Shown in pieces: positions 23,670-31,792 of a stretch of 32,393 nucleotides of DNA (position 1 is the stretch's first letter; each line of letters opens with the position of its first letter). The stretch is taken from NCBI GenBank assembly GCA_012512505.1, contig JAAZEB010000155.1, positions 1 to 32,393 on the forward strand. Reading direction: 5' to 3'. The position numbers were made by a program, and so were the translations under genes. The stretch comes from Armatimonadota bacterium (lineage in GTDB: Bacteria > Armatimonadota > JAAZEB01). The notes beneath the pieces are model-generated. The model saw only the letters and a program-made list of their open reading frames with translations. It ran no database searches and was not told where the DNA came from.

Positions 23670-25031
23670 CTACGGCAGCAGCGCCGCCAACTCGGGCACC
23701 GGCGCCAGGAACGCGGCCTGCACCGCTGCCCGTGCTGGCTCGGTGCGTCCCTCGAAGCGCAGCGTCAGTGCCGCCTCGGTAACCGAGGGCCGTGCCAGGC
23801 CCCAGCCATCGCGGAACTGCACCCGCACGCCATCGAGGCGGCTCACCTGGTCGGGCGGGAAGGCGGCGGCGATGCGCTCCAGGAGGGGCGCCGGGTCACC
23901 GGGGTAGCGCACGCGGATGTCCGGCGTGGTGGCGTAGCGCGGCAGGGCATCGACGAGGGTCGAGAGCGGCTGCCCGGCGCGCGCCAGGGCGCCGAGCAGC
24001 ACCAGGGCGCAGTAGAGGCCGTCGTCGCCCCCTTCCAGGACGCGGAAGAAGTAGTGGCCGCTGGCCTCGGGGGCAAAGAGAGCTCCCTCGACGAGGACCC
24101 GCGTCTTGATGAAGGTGTGTCCAGAGCGCTCCATCAGGGGCACGCCGCCACAGCGCCGGATCTCATCGGCAACCGCCTGCGAGCACTTGATGTCGTGAAC
24201 GACGCGGGCGCCCGGCTCGGAAGGCACCAGGGCGCGCACCAGCAGCATCGCGGCGGCATCGCTGCTCACCGGCCGGCCGCGGTCGTCGGCGAAGGCGACG
24301 CGGTCGCCATCCCCATCGAAGGCGATCCCGAGTGCCGCGCCCTCGGCCACCACCCGGGCGCCCAGGCCGGCCAGGTGCGTCGGCACCGAGGGATTGGGGT
24401 CTCGGCCAGGGAAGCGGCCGTCGGCCACGTCGTTGAGCAGCCCCACCTGGCAGCCGGCGTCACGGAGCAGCCGGCCCGCCAGCCCAGCCCAACTGCCGTT
24501 GCCGGGATCCACCACCAGGCGCAGGCGGCGCGCCTCGGGTGGCAGCAGCTCGTCGGCCGCGCCCAGCAGGAAGTCACTGTAGTCCTTCTCGATGGAGAGC
24601 GAGGTGACGCTGCCCGGCGCCGGCTCGTGGCAGTTCGCCGCGGCCAAGGCGCGCAACTCGGAAAGCTCCTCGCCGGTAACCGGCAGCTCGCCGAGCACCA
24701 GCTTCAGCCCGTTGTGCGGCGCCGCGTTGTGGGAGGCGGTGACCATCACGCCGGCGGGCACGCCCAAGCGTCGCCGGGCGAAGTAGAAAAGAGGCGTCGG
24801 CACGGTGCCCAGATCCACGCAGGCGGCGCCAGACCCGGTGAGCCCCTCCAGGAGCGCCGCCTTCAGCGATGGGGTGCTTAGGCGCACGTCGCCCCCGACG
24901 AGGACGCGAACCTCGCGACCGCGGCGGCGCAGCAAGACCGCTACCGCGGCCCCGACGCGGCGGACCTTCTCCTCAGTCAACTCCTGACCGTAGAGGCCGC
25001 GGATGTCACACGCCTTGAAGATCGAATGCAT
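23670..25031 (-). CDS. Phosphomannomutase/phosphoglucomutase
   Basis: A 453-residue alpha-D-phosphohexomutase interconverting hexose 1- and 6-phosphates for cell-surface polysaccharide and nucleotide-sugar synthesis. All four family loops are present: the phosphoserine loop TASHN (Ser100), the metal loop DGDGDR (239-244), the sugar-specificity loop PEASGHYF (321-328) and a GGDDG downstream. The fourth, phosphate-binding domain contains RVQFRDGWGLARPSVTE. Full-length, no defects. The ATG lacks a strong Shine-Dalgarno. The FGGY kinase is 100 bp upstream on the same strand. Confidence 0.95.
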   Translation of the reverse strand: MHSIFKACDIRGLYGQELTEEKVRRVGAAVAVLLRRRGREVRVLVGGDVRLSTPSLKAALLEGLTGSGAACVDLGTVPTPLFYFARRRLGVPAGVMVTASHNAAPHNGLKLVLGELPVTGEELSELRALAAANCHEPAPGSVTSLSIEKDYSDFLLGAADELLPPEARRLRLVVDPGNGSWAGLAGRLLRDAGCQVGLLNDVADGRFPGRDPNPSVPTHLAGLGARVVAEGAALGIAFDGDGDRVAFADDRGRPVSSDAAAMLLVRALVPSEPGARVVHDIKCSQAVADEIRRCGGVPLMERSGHTFIKTRVLVEGALFAPEASGHYFFRVLEGGDDGLYCALVLLGALARAGQPLSTLVDALPRYATTPDIRVRYPGDPAPLLERIAAAFPPDQVSRLDGVRVQFRDGWGLARPSVTEAALTLRFEGRTEPARAAVQAAFLAPVPELAALLP

Positions 25032-25132
25032 TCAGCGCCACCACTCTCCCAGTGGGTCGTTTGCCATGGCCGTAGCGGGGCGGGAAGCGGAGACTGACCG
25101 CGACCTGCTCAGCGGCTCTTCGCCGACGGGTC

Positions 25133-26584
25133 CTACCCGTACCCCCGCCGGGCGCAGGCCTCACGGAAGCGCGCGTAGAGGGCCTCGTAGGCGTCGCGCA
25201 GTGCCGGGCGCGGCTCCACGGCGCACTCCGGATGAACCATGGCGCGCACGGCCGCGGAGAGGCTGGAGTGAAGAGTGCCCGCCGCCGCCAGCAGCGCGGC
25301 GCCGAAGGCGGCCTCCACTACCTGCGGGCGCACCAGCGTCCGCCCCAGCAGATCGGCACGGATCTGCAGCCACTCGCGGCTGCGCGCGGCGCCCCCGGTG
25401 ACGTGGATCCGCGGTCCCACCGGCACCCCGAGCGATTCCATCACCTCGAAGACCCACCGCTCCAGGCAGGCCGTTCCCTCCAGGTGCGCCGCGTAAAGCG
25501 CGCCTGTCTCCGTGCCGGCCGGCGCCTCGATAAAGCCTTCGGCGGCTGGGGCAACAAAGGGAAGCCGCTCGCCGCGCCGAGCCAGCGGGTAGACGGTGAG
25601 CGGGGTGGGGGAGAGCGCCAGCGCCTGCCGGTCCAACGCCGGCCAGTCGGCACCGGCAAAGCGCCGCTCCAACCACTCGCCGCCGGTGCTGCTGGCGCCG
25701 CCCGGCAGCCAGTAGCCCTCCGGGTGACGGTGGCAGTAGATCCGCCCCGCCGGATCGCGCACCAGATCGCGGCTGACGCCTCGCACCACGAGAGTGGTGC
25801 CCAGGGTGGCGTTCCACTCGCCCGGGGCAATCGCGCCCGAGGCCAGGAACGCCGCGGTGCCATCGGTGGCCCCGGCGGCGACGGCCAGGCCGGGGGACAG
25901 GCCAGTCTCCCGTGCCGCTGCCGCGGACACCGCGCCGATCCGGGTGCCCGGCGCGGTGACGCGCGGCAGTTTTGCCAAGGGAATGCCCAGGTCGCGCTCG
26001 ATCCACTTGCCCCAGCACAACTCCAGCAAATCGTAGCCCGTCTTCAGGGCGTTGGAGGAGTCGGAAAGGCCGAGCTCGCCGGTTAGGCGCAGCACCAGGT
26101 AATCGGCCGCGTGGAGGAAGCAGGCGGTGCGCTCGAAAAGCTCCGGCTCGTGGATCCGGATCCAGAGGAGCCGGGGGAGGGCAAAGGGAGCCTGGAAGGC
26201 GTAGCCCAGTTTCGCTGCCAGCGCCCGGCCGGCTTCCTGCACCTGCGCGGCCTCTTCCACGGCGCGCGCGTCGTTGTACATCAGGGCCGGCCGCAGCGCG
26301 CGCCCCGCCGCGTCCACCGGCACCACCGTGCCCGAGGTGGCGGTGACGGCAATCGCCACCATCCGCTCCGGTGCCACCTGGGCGCCCACCTGCTGCAGGC
26401 AGGCCCGCGCGGCCTCCCACCAGGAGTCTACCTCTTGCTCCGACCAACCAGGCGGCAGCGGCGGCCCAGCACGCTCCGGCAGCCGCTGCGACGCCGCCGC
26501 CAGCACGCGCCCGGCGGCATCCACCGCCAGCGCCCGTGCCCCTTGCGTGCCCACGTCGAGCCCAACAACACACTCCCTGCTCAT
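25133..26584 (-). CDS. FGGY-family carbohydrate kinase (xylulokinase-like)
   Basis: A 483-residue sugar kinase. The N-terminal phosphate loop is GLDVGTQGARAL. A catalytic-type Asp lies in VAAGATDGTAAF, and TGGAARSREWLQ is the adenosine-binding GGGA-like motif. The conserved EAAFGAALLA helix closes the second domain. Family members phosphorylate xylulose, ribulose, fuculose, glycerol and others, and sequence alone does not decide. The ATG at 26584 starts MSRECVVGLD; an upstream in-frame extension has no family similarity. It diverges from the secreted protein at 26773 across 188 bp with no gene. Confidence 0.92.
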   Translation of the reverse strand: MSRECVVGLDVGTQGARALAVDAAGRVLAAASQRLPERAGPPLPPGWSEQEVDSWWEAARACLQQVGAQVAPERMVAIAVTATSGTVVPVDAAGRALRPALMYNDARAVEEAAQVQEAGRALAAKLGYAFQAPFALPRLLWIRIHEPELFERTACFLHAADYLVLRLTGELGLSDSSNALKTGYDLLELCWGKWIERDLGIPLAKLPRVTAPGTRIGAVSAAAARETGLSPGLAVAAGATDGTAAFLASGAIAPGEWNATLGTTLVVRGVSRDLVRDPAGRIYCHRHPEGYWLPGGASSTGGEWLERRFAGADWPALDRQALALSPTPLTVYPLARRGERLPFVAPAAEGFIEAPAGTETGALYAAHLEGTACLERWVFEVMESLGVPVGPRIHVTGGAARSREWLQIRADLLGRTLVRPQVVEAAFGAALLAAAGTLHSSLSAAVRAMVHPECAVEPRPALRDAYEALYARFREACARRGYG

Positions 26585-26772
26585 AGGCCCCCCAGCCGCA
26601 TCCCCGCGGGTCACCCCGTTGCCCCTTTCCCCCGGGATTCGCCGCTGCCCGGGGCAACTCCCTCTCACCGGCGGCAGGGGCGCCGCGGCGAGCCGCCGAA
26701 CTACGCGCCCGGAGGTTTGCAGGGGGCACCATGCCACACCGGCCCCTGCTGCCTGGATGGGAGCGATGGCCG

Positions 26773-28533
26773 ATGGAGAAGCACACCCTGATCCTGTCGC
26801 TGGCCCTGATCGGCACGCCAGCCGCCCTCGCCCAGGAAGACTGGGATACCTGGCCGCCGCGCGCCTACCTGCTGAAGTCGCTGACCGAGGCGGTGCCCGA
26901 CATACTCGACTTTTACCACCCCGAGACCGGCCGCTTCGGCACCGAGCCGTGGATCTGCCTTGACCAAAACGTCCTCTTCCCCCTGGCGGCCGCCTGGGCG
27001 ATCCGCGACCCGGCCAACCCCTGGTACCACAGCGACCAGGTACTGCAGGCGATTGCCGGTGGCGGCGAGGCGTTGGTGGACGCCATGGATGACGCGGGCA
27101 TGTGGCTCTTCAAAAAGAAGGATGGCTCCACCTGGGGGCAGATCCATATGCCATGGACCTACAGCCGCTGGATTCGGGCCTACGCCCTGGTGCGCGATGC
27201 CCTCCCCGCGGCGACACGGGCGAAGTGGGAGAAGGGGCTGCGCCTCGGCTTCACCGGCATCTGCAAGTACATGGAGGATGGCCCGCACAATATCCCCACC
27301 CACCACGCCATGGCGCTCTACATCGCCGGCGAGTGCTTCGACAACCAGGAGTGGAAGCAGGCTGCCGCCGCCTTCATGGCCCGCATCGTGCGGGCGCAGG
27401 ATCCTGTTGGCTTCTGGTCAGAGCACTTCGGGCCGGTGGTCGGCTACAACGATGTCTACGTCGATGCGCTCGGGGTCTACTATCACTTCTCGAAAGACCC
27501 GGTAGTGCTGGAGGCGCTGCGCCGGGCGGGGCAGTTCCACGCCAGCGTGCTGTGGCCGGACGGAACCTCCGTCGCCGCCATCGACGAGCGCCAGACCTAC
27601 TCCGGGGCGATCTACGGCGGCAACGTCGGCTTCACCTGGACCCCCGAGGGCCGCGGCTTCCTGCTGATGCAGATGGCCCGCTGGGCCGGCCCGGAGCGGC
27701 GCGCCGTCGGGGCCGACTACGCGGCCTCCCTGCTCCTCTACAGCGGTGATGGCCCCTTCGTGGCACCGCCAGCGGATCGTGCCGAGGGCATGGTGGTCCT
27801 CGGCAAGAACGACGCCCTCATCCGGCGCCGCAAGCCGTGGCAGTGGGCGCTCTCCGGCTACGCCTGCCCGCCGGTCCAGAGCCGTTGGATCCAGGACCGC
27901 CAGAACCTGGTAGACCTCTACCACGACTCGCTCGGGTTGGTGGCCGGCGGCGGCAACACCAAGCTGCAGCCCTATTGGTCCACCTTCACCGTGGGCGATC
28001 CCGCCCTGCTGCGGCACCAGCCGGGCGATGAGGCGCCCGGCTTCGTGCCCACCATCGACCTGCGCTGGACGCCCGACGACGCGGAGATCGCCAACCACGA
28101 CGCCGTCTCCGTGCTGACGGCGCGCTACGGCGAGGTGTCGTGCCAGGTGAGCGTGGAGGCGCGCGCTGGCGGGACGCTGCGGGTCACCTACCAGGCACCG
28201 CGCGGCCGCCGGGTGGAGGCGCACCTGCCGCTGCTGCGGCGGGCGGCGGCGCTGCGTACCGCCACCGGCAGGACGGTGGCACTGGACGAAGAGCCGGTGC
28301 TGCTGGATGCCGCCGCGATAGGCGAGCACTTCGTCTTCGCCGGCTTGAAGGTGACGATGCCGCCCGGGGCCTCACTGCGCTGGCCGGCACGCCCACACAA
28401 CCCCTACGCCAAGGACGGCGCTGCCACCCTGGCGGAGGCCCGGCTGGTGCTGGTGCTGCCCTTCACCGAGACGGACGAGCACGCCGTCATCCTCTCCCAC
28501 CAGCCAGAGGAGGCGCCACCCACTAAACATTAG
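26773..28533 (+). CDS. Secreted alpha/alpha-toroid-like protein, probable polysaccharide-degrading
   Basis: 586 residues with a Sec signal peptide (MEKHTLILSLALIGTPAALA, cut before QED). The first 350 residues are rich in helices bearing aromatic and His motifs (GPHNIPTHHAMALYIAGE, FWSEHFGPVVGYNDVYVDALG, IYGGNVGFTWTPEGRG). This recalls the (alpha/alpha)-barrel of heparinase-, lyase- or hydrolase-type enzymes. A beta-sandwich-like C-terminal part follows from about 400. The exact family was not recognised. The start uses GGGAG 9 nt upstream. Beyond the stop at 28533 there is a 217-bp gap holding the promoter and leader of the next gene. Confidence 0.65.
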   Translation: MEKHTLILSLALIGTPAALAQEDWDTWPPRAYLLKSLTEAVPDILDFYHPETGRFGTEPWICLDQNVLFPLAAAWAIRDPANPWYHSDQVLQAIAGGGEALVDAMDDAGMWLFKKKDGSTWGQIHMPWTYSRWIRAYALVRDALPAATRAKWEKGLRLGFTGICKYMEDGPHNIPTHHAMALYIAGECFDNQEWKQAAAAFMARIVRAQDPVGFWSEHFGPVVGYNDVYVDALGVYYHFSKDPVVLEALRRAGQFHASVLWPDGTSVAAIDERQTYSGAIYGGNVGFTWTPEGRGFLLMQMARWAGPERRAVGADYAASLLLYSGDGPFVAPPADRAEGMVVLGKNDALIRRRKPWQWALSGYACPPVQSRWIQDRQNLVDLYHDSLGLVAGGGNTKLQPYWSTFTVGDPALLRHQPGDEAPGFVPTIDLRWTPDDAEIANHDAVSVLTARYGEVSCQVSVEARAGGTLRVTYQAPRGRRVEAHLPLLRRAAALRTATGRTVALDEEPVLLDAAAIGEHFVFAGLKVTMPPGASLRWPARPHNPYAKDGAATLAEARLVLVLPFTETDEHAVILSHQPEEAPPTKH

Positions 28534-28573
28534 ACGTTTCTAATGCACTTTTAACCTCGCTTTAATGTTGCCG

Positions 28574-28582
28574 TGCTATACT
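28574..28582 (+). promoter_or_regulatory. Extended -10 promoter of the prepilin-like gene
   Basis: TGC followed by TATACT (28577-28582) gives a TGn extended -10. No good -35 is present 17 bp upstream. Transcription would start near 28589. Confidence 0.6.
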
Positions 28583-28636
28583 GGGACGGTAGCGACCTGT
28601 CAGCGAACAACCACGCCCACGGCACCACGCGAAGGG

Positions 28637-28735
28637 CCCGGTTCGCTCCTTAACGGGTCGTGAAGGCAGGGGCCTGCCCGGCCGAGAGTCCGAGCAGGAC
28701 GCTTTGGCCGGCACCCCTATCCACACCCCTATCCA
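28637..28735 (+). promoter_or_regulatory. Structured 5' leader with three hairpins and a 12-bp tandem repeat
   Basis: The leader of about 160 nt contains GCCCG...CGGGT (28637-28660), GGCAGGGGCCTGCC (28665-28678) and a nested stem CCGGCC/GGCCGG enclosing GTCC/GGAC (28678-28711). Two perfect tandem copies of CACCCCTATCCA (28712-28735) follow directly before the GGAGG. It does not match any riboswitch class that I know by eye. Confidence 0.55.
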
Positions 28736-28750
28736 GAGGAGGGCACCGTC

Positions 28751-29380
28751 ATGATTCGCAGGAAAGGGTTTACTCTGATTGAGTTGCTCGTGGTCATCGC
28801 GATTATCGCGATCCTGGCGGCGATCCTGTTCCCGGTCTTCGCGCGGGCGCGCGAGAACGCACGCAAGTCATCCTGCCAGAGCAACCTGAAGCAGCTCGGC
28901 AGCGCGATGATGATGTACGTGCAGGACGACGACGAGACGTACTTGCTGCACTGCGCGGGTGGCAACTGCTGGGCGCGGATGCTGACGCCGTATCACAAGA
29001 ACACCGCGGTGCTCAACTGCCCAAGCCAGGCCTTCACCTCGGGGAGGGCGTGCGCGGATGGCAGCTACGGCTACAACATGAACGCGCTCGATGGGGTATC
29101 GATGGCCCAGTTGCAACGCCCCGCGGATGTGATCGCCATTGCCGACGCACGAAGGAAGGCCCGTACGGGCGAGGTGTGCCCGGTGCGCTTCATCAACCAC
29201 AACAGCAACATGACCGGCTCGCCACCAGCCTGCGGCTGGGAGGGGTGCAACTCCACGGATAGCTGCCTGGCAAACTGGCACTCCGATGGGGCCAACATCG
29301 CCTTCGCCGACGGGCACGTCAAGTGGATGAAGAAGCAGGCCCTGGAGAGTGCGTTCCCCACGTACTGGCGGAACCAGTAG
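28751..29380 (+). CDS. Prepilin-like DUF1559/H-X9-DG protein
   Basis: 209 residues. It starts with a type IV pilin/pseudopilin leader ([13 protein letters not shown], with the prepilin-peptidase cut expected between Gly and Phe) and one hydrophobic helix. The sequence continues [19 protein letters not shown], which is characteristic of Armatimonadota-type DUF1559 proteins. It ends with the H-X9-DG motif ([17 protein letters not shown]). Several cysteines suggest a disulphide-bonded outer part. It is probably displayed on the cell surface or assembled as a minor pilin; its function is unknown. ATG with AGAGGAGGG upstream. Confidence 0.93.
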   Translation: MIRRKGFTLIELLVVIAIIAILAAILFPVFARARENARKSSCQSNLKQLGSAMMMYVQDDDETYLLHCAGGNCWARMLTPYHKNTAVLNCPSQAFTSGRACADGSYGYNMNALDGVSMAQLQRPADVIAIADARRKARTGEVCPVRFINHNSNMTGSPPACGWEGCNSTDSCLANWHSDGANIAFADGHVKWMKKQALESAFPTYWRNQ

Positions 29381-29401
29381 CGCGGCCAGCTACTCAGCTC
29401 A

Positions 29402-29450
29402 GGAGCGGAGGCACCGGGCAGACAGCCGGTGCCTCCGCTCCTTTTTTTTT
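29402..29450 (+). terminator. Strong intrinsic terminator
   Basis: A perfect 16-bp stem (29402-29417 with 29426-29441), 8-nt loop, and nine T residues (29442-29450). It is placed 21 bp past the prepilin-like stop. Confidence 0.97.
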
Positions 29451-29473
29451 GGGGTGCGGTCTACCGTCGGCGC

Positions 29474-29851
29474 TCAGCCGATGACGGCGACGCAGTCGAT
29501 CTCCACCTCCAGGCCCGGGCGGGCCAGGGAGACGCCCACGGTAGTGCGCGCCGGCCGGTGGCTGCCGAAGAACTCGGCGTAAACCGCGTTCATCGTGTCG
29601 AAGTCGCGCTGCACGTCGGTGAGGTAGACGGTCGTCTTCACCACCCGGTCTACCGAGGAGCCGGCGGCCTCCAGCAGGGCGCGGATGTTCTCGAGCGTCT
29701 GCCGCGTCTGGGCAGCAACGCCGCCGGGAACGATCTCCGTTGTGCCCGGCCGATAGCCGACCTGTCCGGAGACGTAGACCACGTCGCCGACACGCACGGC
29801 GCCGGCCAGTGGGATCGTGGGATGAGGGTGGATCGGTTCCAGAGAAGGCAT
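29474..29851 (-). CDS. RidA/YjgF-family imine deaminase
   Basis: 125 residues. Hydrolyses reactive enamine/imine intermediates (for example 2-aminoacrylate) to ketoacids, usually as a homotrimer. Features are GDVVYVSGQVG, KTTVYLTDVQRDF and the substrate-binding Arg in RPARTTVGV (about 102). These are consistent with the active RidA subfamily rather than an Arg-less paralogue. ATG with AAGGAG 7 nt upstream. It is the last gene of the microcompartment-type set, 137 bp downstream of the shell gene. Confidence 0.95.
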   Translation of the reverse strand: MPSLEPIHPHPTIPLAGAVRVGDVVYVSGQVGYRPGTTEIVPGGVAAQTRQTLENIRALLEAAGSSVDRVVKTTVYLTDVQRDFDTMNAVYAEFFGSHRPARTTVGVSLARPGLEVEIDCVAVIG

Positions 29852-29932
29852 CGCTTCACTCCTTGGGTGTTGCACGGTCGATAAGCCAGCCAGATACGAA
29901 GCGGCCCGCACGAGCCGAAAGCCTCCATCAGC

Positions 29933-29982
29933 GCCTGGCGCGGCGCGGGTCGCCGCCTCGCCGAGGGATCACCGCGCCAGGC
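29933..29982 (-). promoter_or_regulatory. Intercistronic hairpin between the BMC and RidA genes
   Basis: GCCTGGCGCGG (29933-29943) and CCGCGCCAGGC (29972-29982) form an 11-bp perfect stem with a 28-nt interior, 6 bp past the BMC stop. It may end or process the shell transcript, or reduce read-through into ridA. Confidence 0.5.
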
Positions 29983-29988
29983 ACCAGC

Positions 29989-30660
29989 CTACTCTCCCGG
30001 CAGCAGCCGGGCCAGGTCGGCATGCGGCCGGGCGATGACGTGCGAGGCGATGTGCTTGCCGCCGATGCGCTGGCAGGCGGCGGTGCCCGCCTCAACGGCG
30101 GCGGCGACGGCCGCCACGTCGCCGCGCACGATCACGGTGACGTAGCCGGCGCCGATCTTCTCTTTGCCCACCAGTTCCACGTTGGCGGCCTTTAGCATCG
30201 CGTCGGCAGCTTCCAGCATCGCCGTGAGCCCCTGGGTCTCCACAAAGCCCAGGGCCAGGCTGTTCGTCTCCTTGCGCATCACTGCTCCTTCGGGGCCGGG
30301 CGCGGCGCCCGTCTCGCGGTCTCCCGCCGCCGGTTCCCGCTCTGGGCGGGGGTAGTACTGCTCGTAGCCGCCGTAGAGGGCGTTGAAAGTTCGCCGGGGA
30401 GCCACCAGCGCCGGGGGAATCACCGGGCGCGCCAGCACCTCGGCGGCGAACGCGGCGCCCATCTGCTCGGCGGCAGCCCGCCCAGCGGCAACGGCCGCCT
30501 GCACCGCCGCCGTCGCGCCCCTCAGGCGGATCAGCATCTCGCCGCGGCCGTTCGCCTCGATGGAGGCGACCACCACCCCGGCGGCCTTGCCAACGCAATC
30601 GGCGACGACCGCCGTGGGCGAGAAGCCAGCCACTTCCACCAACCCGAGGGCCTCGGTCAC
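29989..30660 (-). CDS. Tandem BMC-domain shell protein (BMC-T-like)
   Basis: A bacterial-microcompartment shell protein of 223 residues with two BMC domains (about 3-80 and 135-215). Both show the family start ([14 protein letters not shown]), the central helix ([22 protein letters not shown]), the strand MLIRLRG or TVIVRGD and an end ARP. The second domain has the typical pore-lining KIGAG; the first is more divergent (no KIG; GRGEM). Domain order is normal rather than circularly permuted. The linker of about 50 residues is rich in Tyr, Pro and Gly. The start GTG overlaps the aldolase stop as GTGA. An internal ATG at 30279 has a perfect AAGGAG 5 nt upstream, so a separate second-domain protein of 96 residues (29989-30279) may also be made. 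Confidence 0.93.
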   Translation of the reverse strand: MTEALGLVEVAGFSPTAVVADCVGKAAGVVVASIEANGRGEMLIRLRGATAAVQAAVAAGRAAAEQMGAAFAAEVLARPVIPPALVAPRRTFNALYGGYEQYYPRPEREPAAGDRETGAAPGPEGAVMRKETNSLALGFVETQGLTAMLEAADAMLKAANVELVGKEKIGAGYVTVIVRGDVAAVAAAVEAGTAACQRIGGKHIASHVIARPHADLARLLPGE

Positions 30661-31694
30661 CGGCTACCCTCCTGCCGCAGGCGCAGCAGCACCTCGCGCA
30701 CCACGGCGCGCACCTGCTCTTCGGAGAGATTGGCGGCGGCCTGGGTGGCGCACACAGGCGAGACGGGTGGCGGCGGCACCAGTGGATCAGGATCGAACTC
30801 TTTCAGCAGTTCGTGCAGCACCTGGCGCAGCGCCTCGATGTTGCAGCGCTCGCCCGGAGCCAGCGGCTGGCGCGACTCGCCCATTCGGAAGCCGCGCAGT
30901 TCCATCGCCGCGCGGAACCCCTCCGGGAAGCCAGCCCCGAACAGCATGGTGTTGATCAGATGCAGCACGCGGTACTGCAGCGCCACCGCCCGGGGGAAGT
31001 CGCCCCGCTCCACGCAGCGGAACATCTCCACCACCACTTCGGGCACCACGCCGGCGGTAGCGACCGTGCCGCCATCGCCCCCCATCAGCAGCGTCGGCAC
31101 CAGGATCTCCTCGCAGCCGATCAGGAAGGAGAAGTCTGGGCGCAGCGGGCGCACCTCGTTGATGGTGTTCAGGAAGCGCGGCATGTCGCGGCTGCTGTCT
31201 TTGATGGCGACGATGCGCGGCAGCTCCACCAGTCGCTTCAGCACGTCGATGCTGATCTCGTTGTTGGTGAACTGGGGGATGTTGTAGAGGGTGATATCGA
31301 TGGGGCTATGTCGGGCCAGGGTAGCGAAGTGCTCGTAGACGCTCTCCTGGCTCAGGCGGTAGTACCACGGCGGCACCACCGCCACCGTGTCGCAGCCCAG
31401 CTCCGCGTAGTACTCGCAGGCGGCCAGCGTTTTCTCCAGGCTGAACTCGGCCGCGCCCGCCAGCACCTTCGCGCGCCCGCGGTTCTGGTCCACCACGATC
31501 CGCACGATCTCCTTGTGCTCCTCGAAGGAGAAGCGGACGAACTCGCCCATCGTGCCGTTCGGGTAGAGGCCGTGTACCCCGCGCTGGATCAGGAACTCCA
31601 CCAGCCGGCGCAGCTCGCCCTCGTTGATGCGCCCCCGGGAATCGAGAGGCACCATGTTGGGAGTGAAGATACCGCGCAGTCGTTCTCGTGGCAT
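30657..31694 (-). CDS. DapA-superfamily aldolase/lyase with probable BMC encapsulation peptide
   Basis: 345 residues. The barrel is of the dihydrodipicolinate synthase/N-acetylneuraminate lyase family: NGTMGE (46-51), Tyr137 in TLYNIP and Schiff-base Lys165 in VAIKDSS. It probably cleaves or forms a 2-keto acid by a pyruvate-Schiff-base mechanism; the exact substrate is unknown. After the barrel comes a Pro-rich linker (about 302-313, [13 protein letters not shown]) and an amphipathic helix (about 322-343, with [16 protein letters not shown]). This linker-helix tail is not part of ordinary DapA and looks like the encapsulation peptides that direct enzymes into microcompartments. The gene overlaps the shell-protein start by 4 bp, supporting that reading. 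GGAGG lies 12 nt before the ATG. Confidence 0.93.
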   Translation of the reverse strand: MPRERLRGIFTPNMVPLDSRGRINEGELRRLVEFLIQRGVHGLYPNGTMGEFVRFSFEEHKEIVRIVVDQNRGRAKVLAGAAEFSLEKTLAACEYYAELGCDTVAVVPPWYYRLSQESVYEHFATLARHSPIDITLYNIPQFTNNEISIDVLKRLVELPRIVAIKDSSRDMPRFLNTINEVRPLRPDFSFLIGCEEILVPTLLMGGDGGTVATAGVVPEVVVEMFRCVERGDFPRAVALQYRVLHLINTMLFGAGFPEGFRAAMELRGFRMGESRQPLAPGERCNIEALRQVLHELLKEFDPDPLVPPPPVSPVCATQAAANLSEEQVRAVVREVLLRLRQEGSR

Positions 31695-31792
31695 GGGAAC
31701 CGTGCGCCTCCTCGGCAGTCGTGTGCTGGACAGGTTCTCTGACCGGCGCGCGGACTCCTTCGGGGCCCATCGCGGCCGGAAAGCAGGTTACC

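Noticed and set aside
28589-28750. Cyclic-di-GMP riboswitch before the prepilin-like gene
   Set aside because: A GGACGC...GGCC stretch recalls part of the GEMM aptamer, but the conserved core and stem order are not present.
30657-31694. Lysine-biosynthetic DapA
   Set aside because: The 345-residue protein carries GTMGE instead of GTTGE, an extra linker-helix tail and a BMC shell gene partner, which suit a catabolic family member better.
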